Shown here: positions 32,063-43,344 of the stretch, one piece after another | Layout: every line of letters starts with the position of its first letter | Position numbering within the stretch: the stretch's first letter is position 1 | Source of the DNA: Bathynomus jamesi | Lineage: Eukaryota > Arthropoda > Malacostraca > Isopoda > Cirolanidae | Assembly: GCA_023014485.1 (NCBI GenBank) | Contig: JAJOZX010001074.1 | Span: 465,001 to 529,000, forward strand | Reading direction: 5' to 3' | DNA length: 64,000 nt | Made by a program: the position numbers and the translations under genes | The notes under the pieces: model-generated | The model's input: only the letters and a program-made list of their open reading frames with translations | Told to the model about the DNA's origin: nothing | The model's database searches: none

Positions 32063-32165
32063 GTTGTTAGCAGTTCTTTCTCAATTGCCAGAATTTACGC
32101 AGGCTTTTAACTGCCAGAAGCACGATAGGCATTATCCAAATAGAATATGCGCTTCCCTGCACTGA
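32063..32165 (+). CDS. M13-like gene, terminal exon with stop
   Basis: Acceptor TTTCAG; phase 2 start. It encodes LLAVLSQLPEFTQAFNCQKH and a C-terminus YPNRICASLH before TGA (32163-32165). It matches 'l.n...F..aF.C......P...C.vW'. Both cysteines are kept, but the final CxVW, whose Trp is near-invariant in M13, is replaced by CASLH. Confidence 0.9.
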
Positions 32166-32502
32166 TCCAAAACCCCTTCAGTAGTAGAGCTCATTTAAAG
32201 TGACATCGAAACGGATGAAAGGTTCATAAGGTGCAGAAGGTGCTTTTATATTTCAAGAACTTTTATTTTCGTTTCCTACCTATAAGATTGTCCGGTCACA
32301 CTTTAATTTGCCTATTATTATTATTTGATCTTTGAATCTTATTTTATAAAGGTCAGAAGTTGAATAATTTTAGTGTTTACTTTGTTTGTGTACACATTTG
32401 TCTTCGTCTCAAACTATAAACGTATGTCTTCTAGTAGTGAAAGATGTACTTAACATTCTTACATGATAGTCTCGTTATATATATATATGAACACACACAC
32501 TA
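32166..32502. other. presumed 3' UTR and flank of the M13-like gene
   Basis: AT-rich sequence directly after the stop codon. I see no certain polyadenylation site. A TA run at 32476-32488 precedes the next transposon. Confidence 0.35.
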
Positions 32503-33398
32503 CCACTCAAAAGCTTTGTACGACACGCCTGCAGGTTTCTCGTTCATGCTTCCCATTTCGTGATAAGGCGTCATATTCTGTATCAAATTAATCTGTGGAT
32601 CCATATTATAATTAAATTATTTATTATTTCAAAATGCTGAGGTTGATTTTTGCTTTTCTTTCAGAATAAATATAAAAATGGCTCTTAGAAGAGCTTCAAA
32701 TGATCTTAAAATGGGCAGGTTAATACAGAAGTCCGTTTGGATGGTGCCTTAATGACCCAAGCCGCCGAGATTGTCTCCATTTCAAGAGGACTAGTCTCCA
32801 TGATCGTATGGACGGCAATGAAAACGGTACCAACAAGCATAATAATAAGCACAAAACAACTTTAACGGAACGAATTGTAAATCGTGAACGGAAAATAACT
32901 GCACCAAAATCTGTCCAGAGCTTAATTGAAAGTAATTCGCAACAATGATCATACACTGTCGCAGTTAAAATAACTAAAAGAACTAAACAGATGAGATTTG
33001 GTGTGGTAAGCTTTCGGTCACTTTTCAAAATTCGCCGCAATTAAGCTTGTTTTGTCACGTTTTGTTACTTTCCGCTTACTATTGTGCGTATTTGATGCAA
33101 TTTATATTTTGCTATTCTCCTTCATAGTGCGTACCCTTGGACACTATCTGGCGAATGAGGCACCAGCTAAACGATCTTTTTTACTATTATGCCCATTTTA
33201 AGATCATTTAAATATGTTTTGAGGGCCGTTTTCATATTTATTGAGAGAAAAGCAAAAATCAACCTCAGAATTTTGAACTATTAAATGTCTTAATTATAAT
33301 ACAAATCTCTACATCGAATTGATACGGGACATGACATCTTATCATGAAGTGTGAAGGGTCGAGAAATCTATTACAGGAGTGTCCATACTTGTGAGGGA
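32503..33398 (+). mobile_element. Tc1-like element with long (about 220 bp) inverted repeats
   Basis: TA duplications flank it at 32501-32502 and 33399-33400. The two termini are inverted copies over about 220 bp, both including GAGGTTGATTTTTGCTTTTC and AATGATCTTAAAATGGGC. The interior keeps weak Tc1 transposase similarity on the + strand (LTERIVNRERKITAPKS) broken by stops. It is a degenerate long-TIR Tc1-type copy of 896 bp. Confidence 0.75.
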
Positions 33399-33400
33399 TA

Positions 33401-34976
33401 GTGTGTATGTATACATATATATTTTTTTTAATTCTATTTGCCATGTAAATAGAATAAATTTTAACTTATTCTTAGCTTCGTCTTAAAGTTTATATGAAAA
33501 GTTTCAACTACAAAGAAATTTTTATATATTAATAAGCAAAAACAATGTCATTATATATAACAATTGAGAAGGGCTTATTTTTAGCACAGAAATTAATACT
33601 GAAGTTGCAGTCGTAAGATTTCTTTACTGTGTCACTATGCAAATAGCTGTGAAAGTGGTCACGAACAATAATAATAATTATTTAGAATTCGGTGTTGTTT
33701 CTTCACTGGAATTAAAAGCGGGTGATTATTAATGAAATATTTTTTCTTTTTGATATTTACAAATGATAAGAAATGAACTAAAGTTGTAATTATTTAGTGT
33801 TATTTTTAGTTATGCATACTCTGTGGAGGGATGGTTGTGTCATAATGATATGCACGGTGGTGGGGTTGAGGAAACCTTTTGTAAAATCCGTGTTGGTCTC
33901 GGATGAAACAGTTTTAAAGTTCATTATAAATAGTAAGTTTTTTTAATGCAATAACCGCATTTTTACATTTGTAAAGCTTTTGTTCCTACATTTATGCTTA
34001 AGTAAAGTATAAAAATACAAATATGTGGAATATTTAAAGACTATGTATAATTAGGCCTACTGACGAAAGTGTAATCTGAAGAAGAATAAGAGAGCGAAGA
34101 AATGAAAACGTTTTGCTTCGTAAATATGAATTCTGCAACAAGTTTGCACGAGGTGATTCTAGCCCCAACTTTGCCCTTCGAATGGCAGGAACAGAAACGA
34201 CTCGAGTAAGAAAAGGTGAAACTAAGAAGGAAGAACAACAACAACAGAGGCGGAAGGCGAGAGGTAAGGGAGGGAACATCAGACCACTGCAGAAAGTTTC
34301 TAAAATCTCAAAAGGTGAAAAAATATATTTCTTTTAATGAATCGGTGGAGGAAATGCAGTCCTTGTCAATGTTACTGTTGAGAAAACATCGCGGAACTAA
34401 TCTGGAACTTGTTTAATTATTCTTATAGCTTTTTAAGTTATGTGAAAATACATCAAAATATGGAATGTTTCGAAATTAGAAGGTTTTGGTCTTATCGGCT
34501 AGAAAAAGTCGGTCTAAGAAGAAATCGAAGTGATTACGTTTTAAAAGTTATTACGTGTGCTATCGTTTTAAAATCTTTGTTATTATTATTATTAATTATT
34601 ATTATTATTATTATTACTACTACTGCATGGAAATAGCAAGCGGTAAAAGGACATAGTTAATAACTGATGGAGAGAATTGGAGCAGAATTGCAATATGCTG
34701 GTTTAAGTGGTTGACAGCTTTAATATACCGAAGTGAATCTTTCAACGTGGTCTTATTAACGCTCAATTATGAAACGAGACGTGATTATGAAATTCACTGA
34801 AACACGATGAAATAAACCTCAAAACAACGCAGTAAAATTCTGGAAGACATTTAATTCAACTCGACTTACGTACGAGGCGTGATTCAGCCAACTATCGACA
34901 AACTAATTTCCAATGGAGAAAATAAAAAGCCTAACAATCAGACTATGAAAAACAACAGAATCGCTCGAAAACAGGC
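33401..34976. other. intergenic sequence, no gene recognised
   Basis: AT-rich with (ATT)n near 34577-34620. Overlapping open frames on both strands at 34034-34416 carry only low-complexity residues. Confidence 0.4.
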
Positions 34977-35047
34977 AGACCGTTAACGGGGTTCGAACCT
35001 ACGATCCCCTGAATACGAGACAATGTAGCTAACCATTACGCGTAAAT
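34977..35047 (-). repeat. tRNA-like pol III promoter fragment
   Basis: On the - strand an A-box-like GCGTAATGGTTAGCTACA and a B-box AGGTTCGAACCCC occur with tRNA-like spacing. No paired acceptor stem, so it is probably a SINE head remnant. Confidence 0.5.
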
Positions 35048-36987
35048 AGTCGCTGTTAAATTTATTTGCCTTAATTACCGTCACGATAAGTGTCGACTTT
35101 TACACTGTTGCAATGGTTATCGTTATTGCCTCTCGTTCACGTGGTCGTAGAAGGTTCAAAATGCGCGAATGATTTGAACGACTTCTAAAACTAAACAAAA
35201 TGTAATAAATATAATGAGGAGTTGAAGATTCAAAAAGAGAAAATTTCGATACCTTTCACACCACCACCTCGTTCGTTTTTATTCATTTTCTAACAAGACC
35301 CTAATAAAATTCACTCGGTTGATTAGTTCCATTTATTTTTTATATCTTAATGATTTTTTTTCTTTCGTCGTCTTTCATATAATTTATATAATCTTTTATA
35401 ACTTTTATAGAATTTATATTCCAAATCACTTTTGCTACTTTTGTGACGTGAGGTTCGTTTTTTTAGTTCAGTAACGTCGAAAATAATTTTAGTTTGTAAT
35501 CCGTTTAAATAATTACAATAACGCATTTGTTATGCATAACATACACGTACACGTTACAGGAGAAAAATACTTGAAAAATATTTCTCGCGAGCGAAAAGTA
35601 ACGCATTTTTATAAAGGCGACCGCTGTTACATATACACGCTTCTCCCTTTATTTTTTTTTATGTAAATAAGTCCACGAAATATAAACCTTTCTCGTATAA
35701 TAATAGCACAATGCGTAAGTTCTTCATCGGCATAAAAGACCAAATTGATTTCTTCATTGAAATTGTAAAAATTAATCGAGTTTATCAATGATACAAATAC
35801 ATAATTGGTCAGGAAAACGCGTCCCATTGCAAACTATTTTATTTTCCTTCCAAAAGAAAATTGTTCTCAATTTATGTTCTTAACATCCGCATAATGTAAT
35901 TACATTTTAGAACATTGAAAGGAACTCTTCTAGGCTGTGATAATGCATGAACTTTCTGCATATTTCATGTTTAAATTAGCAATAAAAGTTATTTTATAAT
36001 GGTGAATGTACTCCCACTTTGAATGTCCTTGAAAATAGGCGAAAAATAATTCCTTTATTCGTAAGTTTCGTACAATAAGGTAAAAAAAATAAATTAACTT
36101 TAGTTCACGAGAGGAGAATAATAGTCTAGCTTCCGCGTTGGGTATTATTATTATTATTGCCTCTTGCGAGGTTCGTCATGATGAATGTAATAATTCTTTG
36201 GTAAAGGATGATCGTCAAGACCTAAGTAAAATTCATGAGCCAAAATTGATTTCCACTCTTCGTAACTTTTTTTTCAGCGTCTTCCTAATAATGTTTACGA
36301 ATCACTCTTTGTGACTGTTTAAAACACTTCCCAAAAATTGTATCTCTCGAAGCTTACGTTCAATTTAATTCATCAAACCAGTAATAAATTTTACCAGTGA
36401 ACGCTTGAGTTCAAACTCGCTCGTGTATATTTTAGAAACCTTCCCCCTCACCCCAGACCCTCCCAAAAAGAATCGGCCTCATAAATTTTACTTTTGAGTC
36501 TTTTATACGATCTCGAATTGAGCTTTCTTTATCTCACGCAATTTAACCCGCTTCGTTTAAACTAGTACAAACATACTTCTTATGAATTAAATTAAATAAA
36601 AACTATGGTGTGTGTGTGTGTGTGTGTGTTTCACCATTATAAAATACACTTATTTATTAATAATAATAATAATACTATAAAGAAATCTTATTATACGATA
36701 AATAGGTAGTGACAGTTTTGTGTACGATTCAATTTTATTCCGAGTAAAACTTACCAATGTCTATTTGACAATAAATATTATTTTTAGTTTTATAAAAATA
36801 TTTTTAATGACGAACTGCAGTCTCTTAGAACGAACATAAATGTAAGTACTTTAGTTTAGGTGAATATATATATTTTTTTTCTATTCTGTAATTATTTTTG
36901 TTAAAGCATTTTGTTTTCTGTTCACATAGAAAATGCAGTTTTTTGTAAATAAATTGTATTTGAATGTCTTTGTCAGTTTAAGTTTAT

Positions 36988-37042
<55 letters not shown>

Positions 37043-37446
37043 TATATATGAAAAATTATTTCAAGAAAGTGACACGTGAAATATTTATGATGAATAAAAC
37101 CACGAAGTGGTTGTTTTCCCTTCGTGGTTTTATTCATTATATATATATATATATATATATTATTATTATTAATACTTTCAATATTCTGTTTGTAAAATAT
37201 ATCTTCATTACCTTAAAATTTTAGAGTTAATTATTTAGAAATGTTTTGTACATAAATAAAATATTGTTGAGTTTAAATTGTTTCTTGTTATCTTTGTATT
37301 ATAAAGTGCCAATTAGTGCCATTTAGAATTTCGCCAGTAAATGAGATTAGAGACTGAAATTTGGTACTGCTTAAGGACAGTTTTCGTATTCTTCATTTTT
37401 TACATTAATATCAATCGTCAAGTCATCTCTCGAACAGTTATAGAAT
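35048..37446. other. intergenic AT-rich sequence with microsatellites and a strong hairpin
   Basis: (GT)n occurs at about 36608-36629 and (AT)n at 36993-37050 and 37137-37160. A hairpin at about 37088-37136 pairs ATGAATAAAACCACGAAG with CTTCGTGGTTTTATTCAT. No gene recognised. Confidence 0.5.
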
Positions 37447-37640
37447 AGGGCTACGTCGTGGCCAAGTCGCATCACAGCGTCCCGTTAGGTCAGCGAGGTT
37501 AAGCGGCGTTGGGTCTGTTCAGTAGTTGGATGGGTGGTCGTACTCCGTTAAGATGATGTAGTGACCCTTAGATGGAATTTAACGTAAAGCTGTAGGTCCC
37601 CTCCGTCACGTGACCTTTGCCGTTACGAACGAGGTTAAAG
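37447..37640 (+). mobile_element. 5S-derived SINE, copy 8
   Basis: The closest copy to 5S rRNA in the head: GGGCTACGTCGTGGCCAAGT, GTTAGGTCAGCGAGGTTAAG, GTTCAGTAGTTGGATGGGTG. The shared body follows (CCTCCGTCACGTGACCTTTG) with a GAGGTTAAAGAAG tail. Confidence 0.85.
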
Positions 37641-38089
37641 AAGTCTCAAATATTTTAATCATCAGTGACAGAGTACTGAAGAAGGTACAATTCGAATGTT
37701 TCCGTATCGCTTCCCGAAGATGGTGACAATTCCGGAGCAAAATTCTTCCGGATTATTATTATTATTATTGCCTCTATCGAACACGGTCGGATCCAGATTT
37801 TCAACACGGTGGAGAGTAAAAGTTCTCCCACAGTTCAATTAGAAGATGACTGAAGAGGTTTGTTTGCCGAAAACCCGGAAGAGCAAAAAGGCTTGCAGGT
37901 TGGCACTCAGTTGGTTCCATTATATTTTTCACCATTGCCAAATATACGAGTTTACTTCAACATCAGAACCAAAGATTGGGATGATAATAATGATGATGAT
38001 GATGATGACAATTATTGAAGGAGGAGATTGAAGACGCCAATCGACCAGGGAAGTATTCTGGGGGATACGTTAGACAGCAACCCCTTTTC
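37641..38089. other. intergenic sequence
   Basis: Short (ATT)n at 37754-37768 and (ATG)n at about 37981-38007; otherwise nothing recognised. It may include the diverged 5' part of the following LINE. Confidence 0.4.
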
Positions 38090-39490
38090 TGAACTTTCTT
38101 ACTTTCTCTATACTCAATTTCACTCCAAAGGTGGATGTTGTGTATATGTACGCAATGACCTAACTTATTCTCGTATTCCCGAACTCGAATCTTCCTAATT
38201 CTATACCCTCTGGCTACGGCTTGCATGCCAATCTCAAACTAAATACATCTGCGTTGTTTACCTTTCTCCTAATTCTACTGACTATCCAAAATTCTTTGAC
38301 TACCTCACTTTCAAAGTCGAATACATTCTATCCCGCTCTCCCTTTACTGAAATCTCCATTTTAGGAGATTTTAATGTTCACCACCACCTTTGGCTTTCCT
38401 CCCACTTCACTCACATCCCTGGTGAACTAGTTTACAACTTTTCTATCCTAAATGACCTAGAACAGATTGTACAGCATCCTACTCGTATCTCTGATCGTCT
38501 TGGAGATAGGCCCAACATTCTGAACAGATTTCTTGCCTCTCATCCTTCTTACTCTGTGAAACTTTTTTCCCCGTTGGGCTCCTCCGACCACAATCTTATA
38601 TCTGTTTCTTGTCCTATCGCTCCAATCCGGCCTTTGGATCCTCCAAAGAGGAGGGGCCTTTGGCACTTTGGCGCCGCTGATTGGAAGGCCCTTAGGCAGT
38701 ACTTCTCCGATTTCTCATGGAATGATTACCGCTTCCGTGGCCGGGGCCCTTCCGAGTGTGCTGAGCGCATCACGGAGGTGATTTTATTCCTACACTCCAT
38801 ATTCTATTCCTACCACTAATGTGAAAAAAAAAACTTGTTTTAACTTTACTCGTTATAATGCTATCCGCAACAGAGAGGAGTCTTTCAGAAGGTACCGTGG
38901 CCATCCAATTCCTGACTCACTCAGCTTATATTTCTGCCCAAAATCGTGCAAAATCTGTTCTTCGACTCTCCAAAAATTCCTTCTTCCGACAAAAATGTGA
39001 AAATCTATCCAATTCTAATTATTCTCGCTCTTTCTGGCACCTAGCTAACGACACCAACAACTTCATTATTTCTTTCCCTCTTCTTTTCCATACTGACGGC
39101 TCAGTTGCTGTCTCTTCTCCTGACAAAGCTGAACTCTTCCTCAAACTTTCGCTTCCAACTCAACCCTGGACGATTCCGGTGCTGTTCCTCCATCTCCTCC
39201 TCCCTCTGACTTTATTATGTCAGAAATTAGAATCTCTTCTAAAGATGTTCTTTCTGCCCCATCTGGGTTCAACTCTAGGAAGGCGTACGGTCCTTATGGT
39301 GTTCCTCCTGTTGTTCTTAAGAATTGTGCTTCAGTGCCGACACCCTGCCCAGGCAAACTCTTTTGTCTTTGTCTCTCATTTGGTACTTTTCCTTCCTGCT
39401 GGAAGTTCGCTTTCATTCAGCCTGTCCCAAAGAAGGGTGACCACTCTCATCCCTCCACCTATTGTCCAATTCTTGCCTTTTTACAGGTTT
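38090..39490 (+). pseudogene. jockey/CR1-like LINE fragment: endonuclease and start of reverse transcriptase
   Basis: Frames on the + strand show apurinic-type endonuclease motifs [15 protein letters not shown] and GSSDHNLIS, the latter in the 38556-38819 frame (the 'SDH' motif). Then come a linker and the start of the RT: GPYGVPPVVLKNCA, FPSCWKFAFIQPVPKKGD. Several frameshifts and stops separate these. The element is non-functional. It stops at about 39490, where a second copy begins on the opposite strand. Confidence 0.75.
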
Positions 39491-40150
39491 TTAATCTATC
39501 CTTAACAGGAGGATTCTTAAACACCTCTTGGAGGTGGAATCATCGGTACAGGAGTGGATAGGACAAGAAGTACGACTTAATAGATCATTGTTAAATAAAA
39601 GGAAAAGAGTGGGTGACAGGACAGAACCCTGAAGAACACCACTGTTGATAGCTTTAAGAGAAGAACAGTGGCCATCTACAACCGCCGCTATAGATCGGCT
39701 AGAAAGGAAATCGGATATGAAGGCAAAGACAGAAGAATAGAAACCGAAGGAGGGTAGTTTGGAAATTAAAGATTTGTGCCAGACTCTGCCAAAAGCTTTT
39801 GATATGTCTAGCGCAATAGCAAAGGTTTCACCGAAATTCCGAAAGGAGCATGACCAAGAGTCAGAGAGAGATACAAGAACATCGCCAGTAGAGCGTCCCT
39901 TGCGGAACCTATACTGACGATCTGAAAGAAGATTGCAAGAAGGGTGTTTAAAAATCTTCCTATAAATCTTCTTATAAATTAAAAAAAACGTCAGAAAGAT
40001 GAAATCAAAGCAATTGGACGAGAGTTGGAGGGTTGACACCTTTGAGACAGGCTAAATGAAAGCGATCTTCCAGCAGGAAGAAAAAGTACCAGGTGAAAGG
40101 CAAAGACGAAAGAGTTTACCTAGGCAAGGTGTCAGCACACGCTGATTTTG
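39491..40150 (-). pseudogene. jockey/CR1-like LINE fragment: reverse transcriptase, opposite orientation
   Basis: Reading from about 40150 leftward, the same family gives the CWKIAFI...PVSK segment, then NLLSDRQYRFRKGRSTGD, FAIALDISKAFGRVWHKS (motif A region), GVLQGSVLSPTLF (motif B, P changed to L) and CTDDST in place of YADDT (motif C). The overlap of the 'CWK' segment with the + strand copy shows two separate insertions or a duplication rather than one inverted element. Confidence 0.75.
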
Positions 40151-40881
40151 CTCGTCTGCAGATTTTGAAATTGTACTGTTAAATGCTATGTCGATGTCAC
40201 TGATATAAATAATATAAAAGAACTGGTCCCAGAACTTATTCCTGAGGCACGCCGCTAGTTACACTTTCCAGTTAGGCACTTTGTCATTAATGATCACTTT
40301 GTTTACGGCCACTAAACCAATTATTATTATTATTATTAAATATACTGTATATGTTAGAGGAGAGACTACTGCACAGTTCATTTAAGCACCTTAGGGTAGA
40401 GCTTGTGTAGACCTGGAGTTTTATTAGAATTAAGTTTACCTGTAGCTGAAAGAACTTTCCTTACCTATATGGAAAACTGATGTATGGGTAGTTGGGAGGT
40501 AACGAAAATGGTTCACTGAGTAGGTAGGTAGTTAATCTAACAATTATTAAATTCCTTTTATGTCAATAACTGGGTGGATGAAACCAATTGGTTGCTCACC
40601 AGAGTTATTCTCCACACTAGTAGTTATATACTGTGTGACAAGAGCGTGCTCGGTAATAGATATACATTACCTCAACCAACCGAAAAAAAACCAAGAGGAG
40701 TTAGAGGACACTTGGTGGAAAAAGTCCCAGGAAAGGAAGACAAGGGTCAGTGTAAACTATGGGTGGGCGAGAAGACGGAACGGGAGAAGGGAGAAGAAAA
40801 AACAACGGAAAAAGATCCCTACCAGCAAGTACGCTCTCAACAATTAAACAAAAATCAAGAGGGCCTCTCTGATAACAGTCA
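40151..40881. other. decayed LINE sequence and unassigned DNA
   Basis: Around 40205-40310 the - strand has a weak resemblance to the RT 'GVPQGS.LGP..F..yInD' region, with stops. The rest, including an open + strand frame at 40574-40885 rich in Lys/Glu, has no recognised family. Confidence 0.35.
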
Positions 40882-40886
40882 GTAAG

Positions 40887-41314
40887 TATTGAACAATTTA
40901 TTGAATAATGATTTTACTTAAGATTTTTATTTAGGTGTAATATTAAGGCTAAGTTTACTTCAAATACACACAGTAATTATAGAAATAATAATAGCCCATT
41001 TAGACACTGTCAACATAACTAAAGATTTTTTCACTGTAGGCTGCAGTGGTTTTAAGGTTAAAATTTGGTCGGCAGCCAGATTACTAACTATGGTCAAGCT
41101 AAATTCAAAATTAATTTAGACTTACCAATAATGAAGTTGCCAGTTGAACGTCACCCTTTCTGTTTCTAACTAATCCATAAGTTTCATTTAGTTTCCAGAT
41201 TTGAATTTTATTTAAGTTTTAAGTTACTGTTTGGCACACTGCTAAGTTATTTATTTATAGGGGCTATTTCCCAGACCTAGGTTTTGCAGTTTAAGTTAGG
41301 CTAGGGCTGTATTG
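40887..41314 (-). repeat. 3' LTR of the BEL/Pao element, truncated
   Basis: It matches 49338-49740 closely (for example GTGTAATATTAAGGCTAAGT and CTATTTCCCAGACCTAGG), then ends abruptly at 41314. About 0.5 kb of LTR present in the right copy is missing here, next to the Merlin-like insertion. Confidence 0.82.
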
Positions 41315-41320
41315 GGTAAT

Positions 41321-42316
41321 TATATAGAAAATGGCGCAACCCAAAGTATGATGTAAAAAACATTTTATTAGGTCAATTTCGATGTGCTGAAGCCAAATCT
41401 GTTAACCATTTGGTGTGCAAATGCTTCAAATTAGAGTAAATGTTATTTATATTTTACTCTTATTTTGAAGCATTTGCCTAAAAAATGGCTAACAAATTAT
41501 GCTTAAGCACATGAAAACTAACCTAACCTAACCTAACCTAAGAGTAAAATAATCAAATCAGCTTACCTTTAACTTAAACATTGGGAGGATACAACTTTGC
41601 CGCAGCTTTGAGGAAAAAATGGTCTCTGATCACTAGGGACTTGGTTATCGTGCCAAAATTCACATACCTCCGCACACATCGACTTCCAGTCAACCACTGA
41701 ATTTGGGCTAAGCTTGAGTTGAGACCCGCAGTATTGTTGTGAAAAATGTTTCATTAGAAAAACATTCATAAATAATAAATTTTTCCAAGGAGGAATATGT
41801 ACGCATTCTAACCACGTGTTTTTAAAAATACTTTGATAAAAAGAACATTTACGTTTTCTTTTATTTTTAGGATTAGTTTTTTGCTTGCGGCATTCAAATT
41901 GATGTTTATCACGACGTATGTTGCAATTATAACCACACGTTGGGCACGACAACTCAGAAAGCAAAACACCATGTTTTTGGAAAAATAGAATTGCTTCTTC
42001 ATCATTTTCGTAAAACTTTACAATAGCTTCAGTGTATCTAACAGAACACCCTTCACACACCATTGCTATACCAACATTAAAAGGGTTATAAAATTGCTTC
42101 TGTTAAGAACTACTTTGACTCGCGGAGCAAAATTATTGGAACCAAAACATAAATGATGGGCAAATGAATGAACTTCAAAAATTTGTAATTTTATTTATAA
42201 TCTGTAAAAATGTAATTTGCACATCAAATGGTTAACAGATTTGGCTTCAGCACATCGAAATTGACCTAATAAAATGTTTTTTACATCATACTTCGGGTTG
42301 CGCCATTTTCTATATA
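41321..42316 (-). mobile_element. Merlin-like DNA transposon inserted next to the 3' LTR
   Basis: Near-identical inverted arms of about 102 bp (41321-41422 and 42215-42316), starting TATATAGAAAATGGCGCAAC, enclose a transposase fragment on the - strand. A TTAGG-type run (41519-41545) lies inside. No clean target duplication is visible, because the left flank has lost the rest of the LTR. Confidence 0.7.
41569..42063 (-). pseudogene. Merlin/ISXO2-like transposase N-terminal half
   Basis: A 164-codon frame with an N-terminal zinc ribbon (CPTCGYNC, then FECRKQK...RKCSF), a long basic insert, then NTWLECVHIPPWKNLLFMNV and LSPNSVVDWKSMCAEVCEFW. The order CPxCG, C...C, 'S.F..tWle....L', 'V.W....Revc' matches Merlin transposases. 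The catalytic DDE part is absent. Confidence 0.65.
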
Positions 42317-43080
42317 ATAACCATATTTTTCTTTGCAGTTCTTCCCAAAATCTAACTGCAGCTTGTCTTTGTGGTCTGGGTTGAGTAGCGGCAGTAGTAG
42401 TGTCAGGATAATCTACAGTTCCTGATTCAGTGGAGGAATTTTCAAGTTCTTCCAGGTCAATATTCGGTTTATCAGTTATTTCAAGTGGGTATAACCGATA
42501 TGTGTGTCTTCTGGAGAGGTGACCATTGGGTGTTCTTAAAGTTATATGCCTGATTATGCCATCTTCATCTGGGTGTAATGTTTCAATTATAGCAATCTTC
42601 CAGAAGTATTTGGGATTCATAGAATTTTCATCTGAGAGAGACAGTTCTCCTACTTTAGGTTCTTTACTTACTGGTTGTTTGTGTTGTTGGTATTCTTTTT
42701 CTCTCAAACTACTCAAATATTCATATCACCATCTTTTTTTAATTTCTTTAGATTGTTTAACTCCCTTATGAAAGTAATCCAGTATTTTCTTTCTTTGTCC
42801 TCTGTTGCTATCATATAATCAGCGTCCACCTGATCACCTTCATTAACAGCTTTTGGGTATCATTAGTGGTTAAAAAGTTGAATTTGGTATTGTCATACCC
42901 AAAAAGTAACTTGAAAGGAGTTAGTAGGTCAGAGGAGGGATCTTCATTTGAGTTAACATAAGTGAGTATTCTTGAATTAATTGTATTCATTATTTCAACA
43001 ACAATTGTTTTTAGTTCAGTTAAAGGGATTTTTCTTCCTTTTAGGGAGGTAGAGAGGGCTCTTTTGACTAAACCCACCAT
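42317..43080 (-). pseudogene. BEL/Pao integrase core end and C-terminal (DUF5641-type) domain
   Basis: Frame 43080-42811 gives MVGLVKRALSTSLKGRKIPL, the end of the integrase core, and FKLLFGYD. Frame 42716-42317 gives PKVGELSLSDENSMNPKYFW, DGIIRHITLRTPNGHLSRRH and YRLYPLEI, the Bel/Pao C-terminal domain. It then runs into the Merlin-like repeat arm, so the last codons of the open frame are not retroelement sequence. Confidence 0.78.
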
Positions 43081-43344
43081 TCTTTCAGCTATTCAGGACT
43101 AAGGTTCTGGGTGAATAGGCTGCTGTAAATTTCTACTCGATACCATGATCAGAGAGGTACTGAGACACAAGAACATTTTGGAACCAATGTTTAAGGTAAT
43201 CTTCAGATCTTTTGAAGGTGGATTGATTGTCTGAAATCAAAACTTTTGTTTAAGGACAAATGGTAGAGTTCTCTCAAAAAGGTTTTAGCAGAAAGGTCAG
43301 TGCAGATGTGAAGGCTGGTGAATCTGGTGGCGCAGCAAGTGAAC

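Larger units (their letters stand above)
3663..32165 (+). other. M13 (neprilysin-like) metallopeptidase family gene, 3' portion; predicted catalytically inactive
   Basis: Eleven exons (listed separately) encode about 465 residues of the extracellular M13 domain and the stop codon. The cytoplasmic tail, membrane anchor and N-terminal exons lie upstream of the window. M13 proteins are normally zinc ectopeptidases that cleave small peptides. Landmarks seen in order are the FASHFYHYESRIAEIT helix, IPWLELL, LNSYLIFSFV, RWEFCIETAS, GYPD, the motif around PPHILNPPIF, the active-site helix, NIFFMAYAG and the terminal cysteines. Aligned by eye to neprilysin, the zinc-binding HExxH reads REMLR (both His changed to Arg, Glu kept), ENxAD reads DTAAE, NAYY reads VTYV, and the C-terminal CxVW reads CASLH. 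All splice sites are GT/AG and phases match, so the frame has been kept under selection or lost activity recently. About 35 residues expected between exons 4 and 5 were not found. Introns reach 10 kb and are full of transposons. Family confidence is high; loss of activity is inferred. Confidence 0.88.

Noticed and set aside
34034..34416. Overlapping ORFs near 34.1-34.4 kb as a small gene
   Set aside because: Low-complexity residues on both strands, no domain, no splice context.
37447..37560. Functional 5S rRNA gene
   Set aside because: The 5S similarity covers only the head, with changes in conserved positions, and is fused to a non-5S body shared with seven other dispersed copies. It is a SINE.
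39491..40039. 5'-inversion by twin priming of one LINE
   Set aside because: The order of halves is the opposite of twin priming and the RT 'CWK' segment is present in both orientations, so two copies are involved.
41519..41545. Telomere or chromosome end from TTAGG-type repeats
   Set aside because: Only four units, inside a transposon and flanked by unique sequence. Taken only as a weak arthropod hint.
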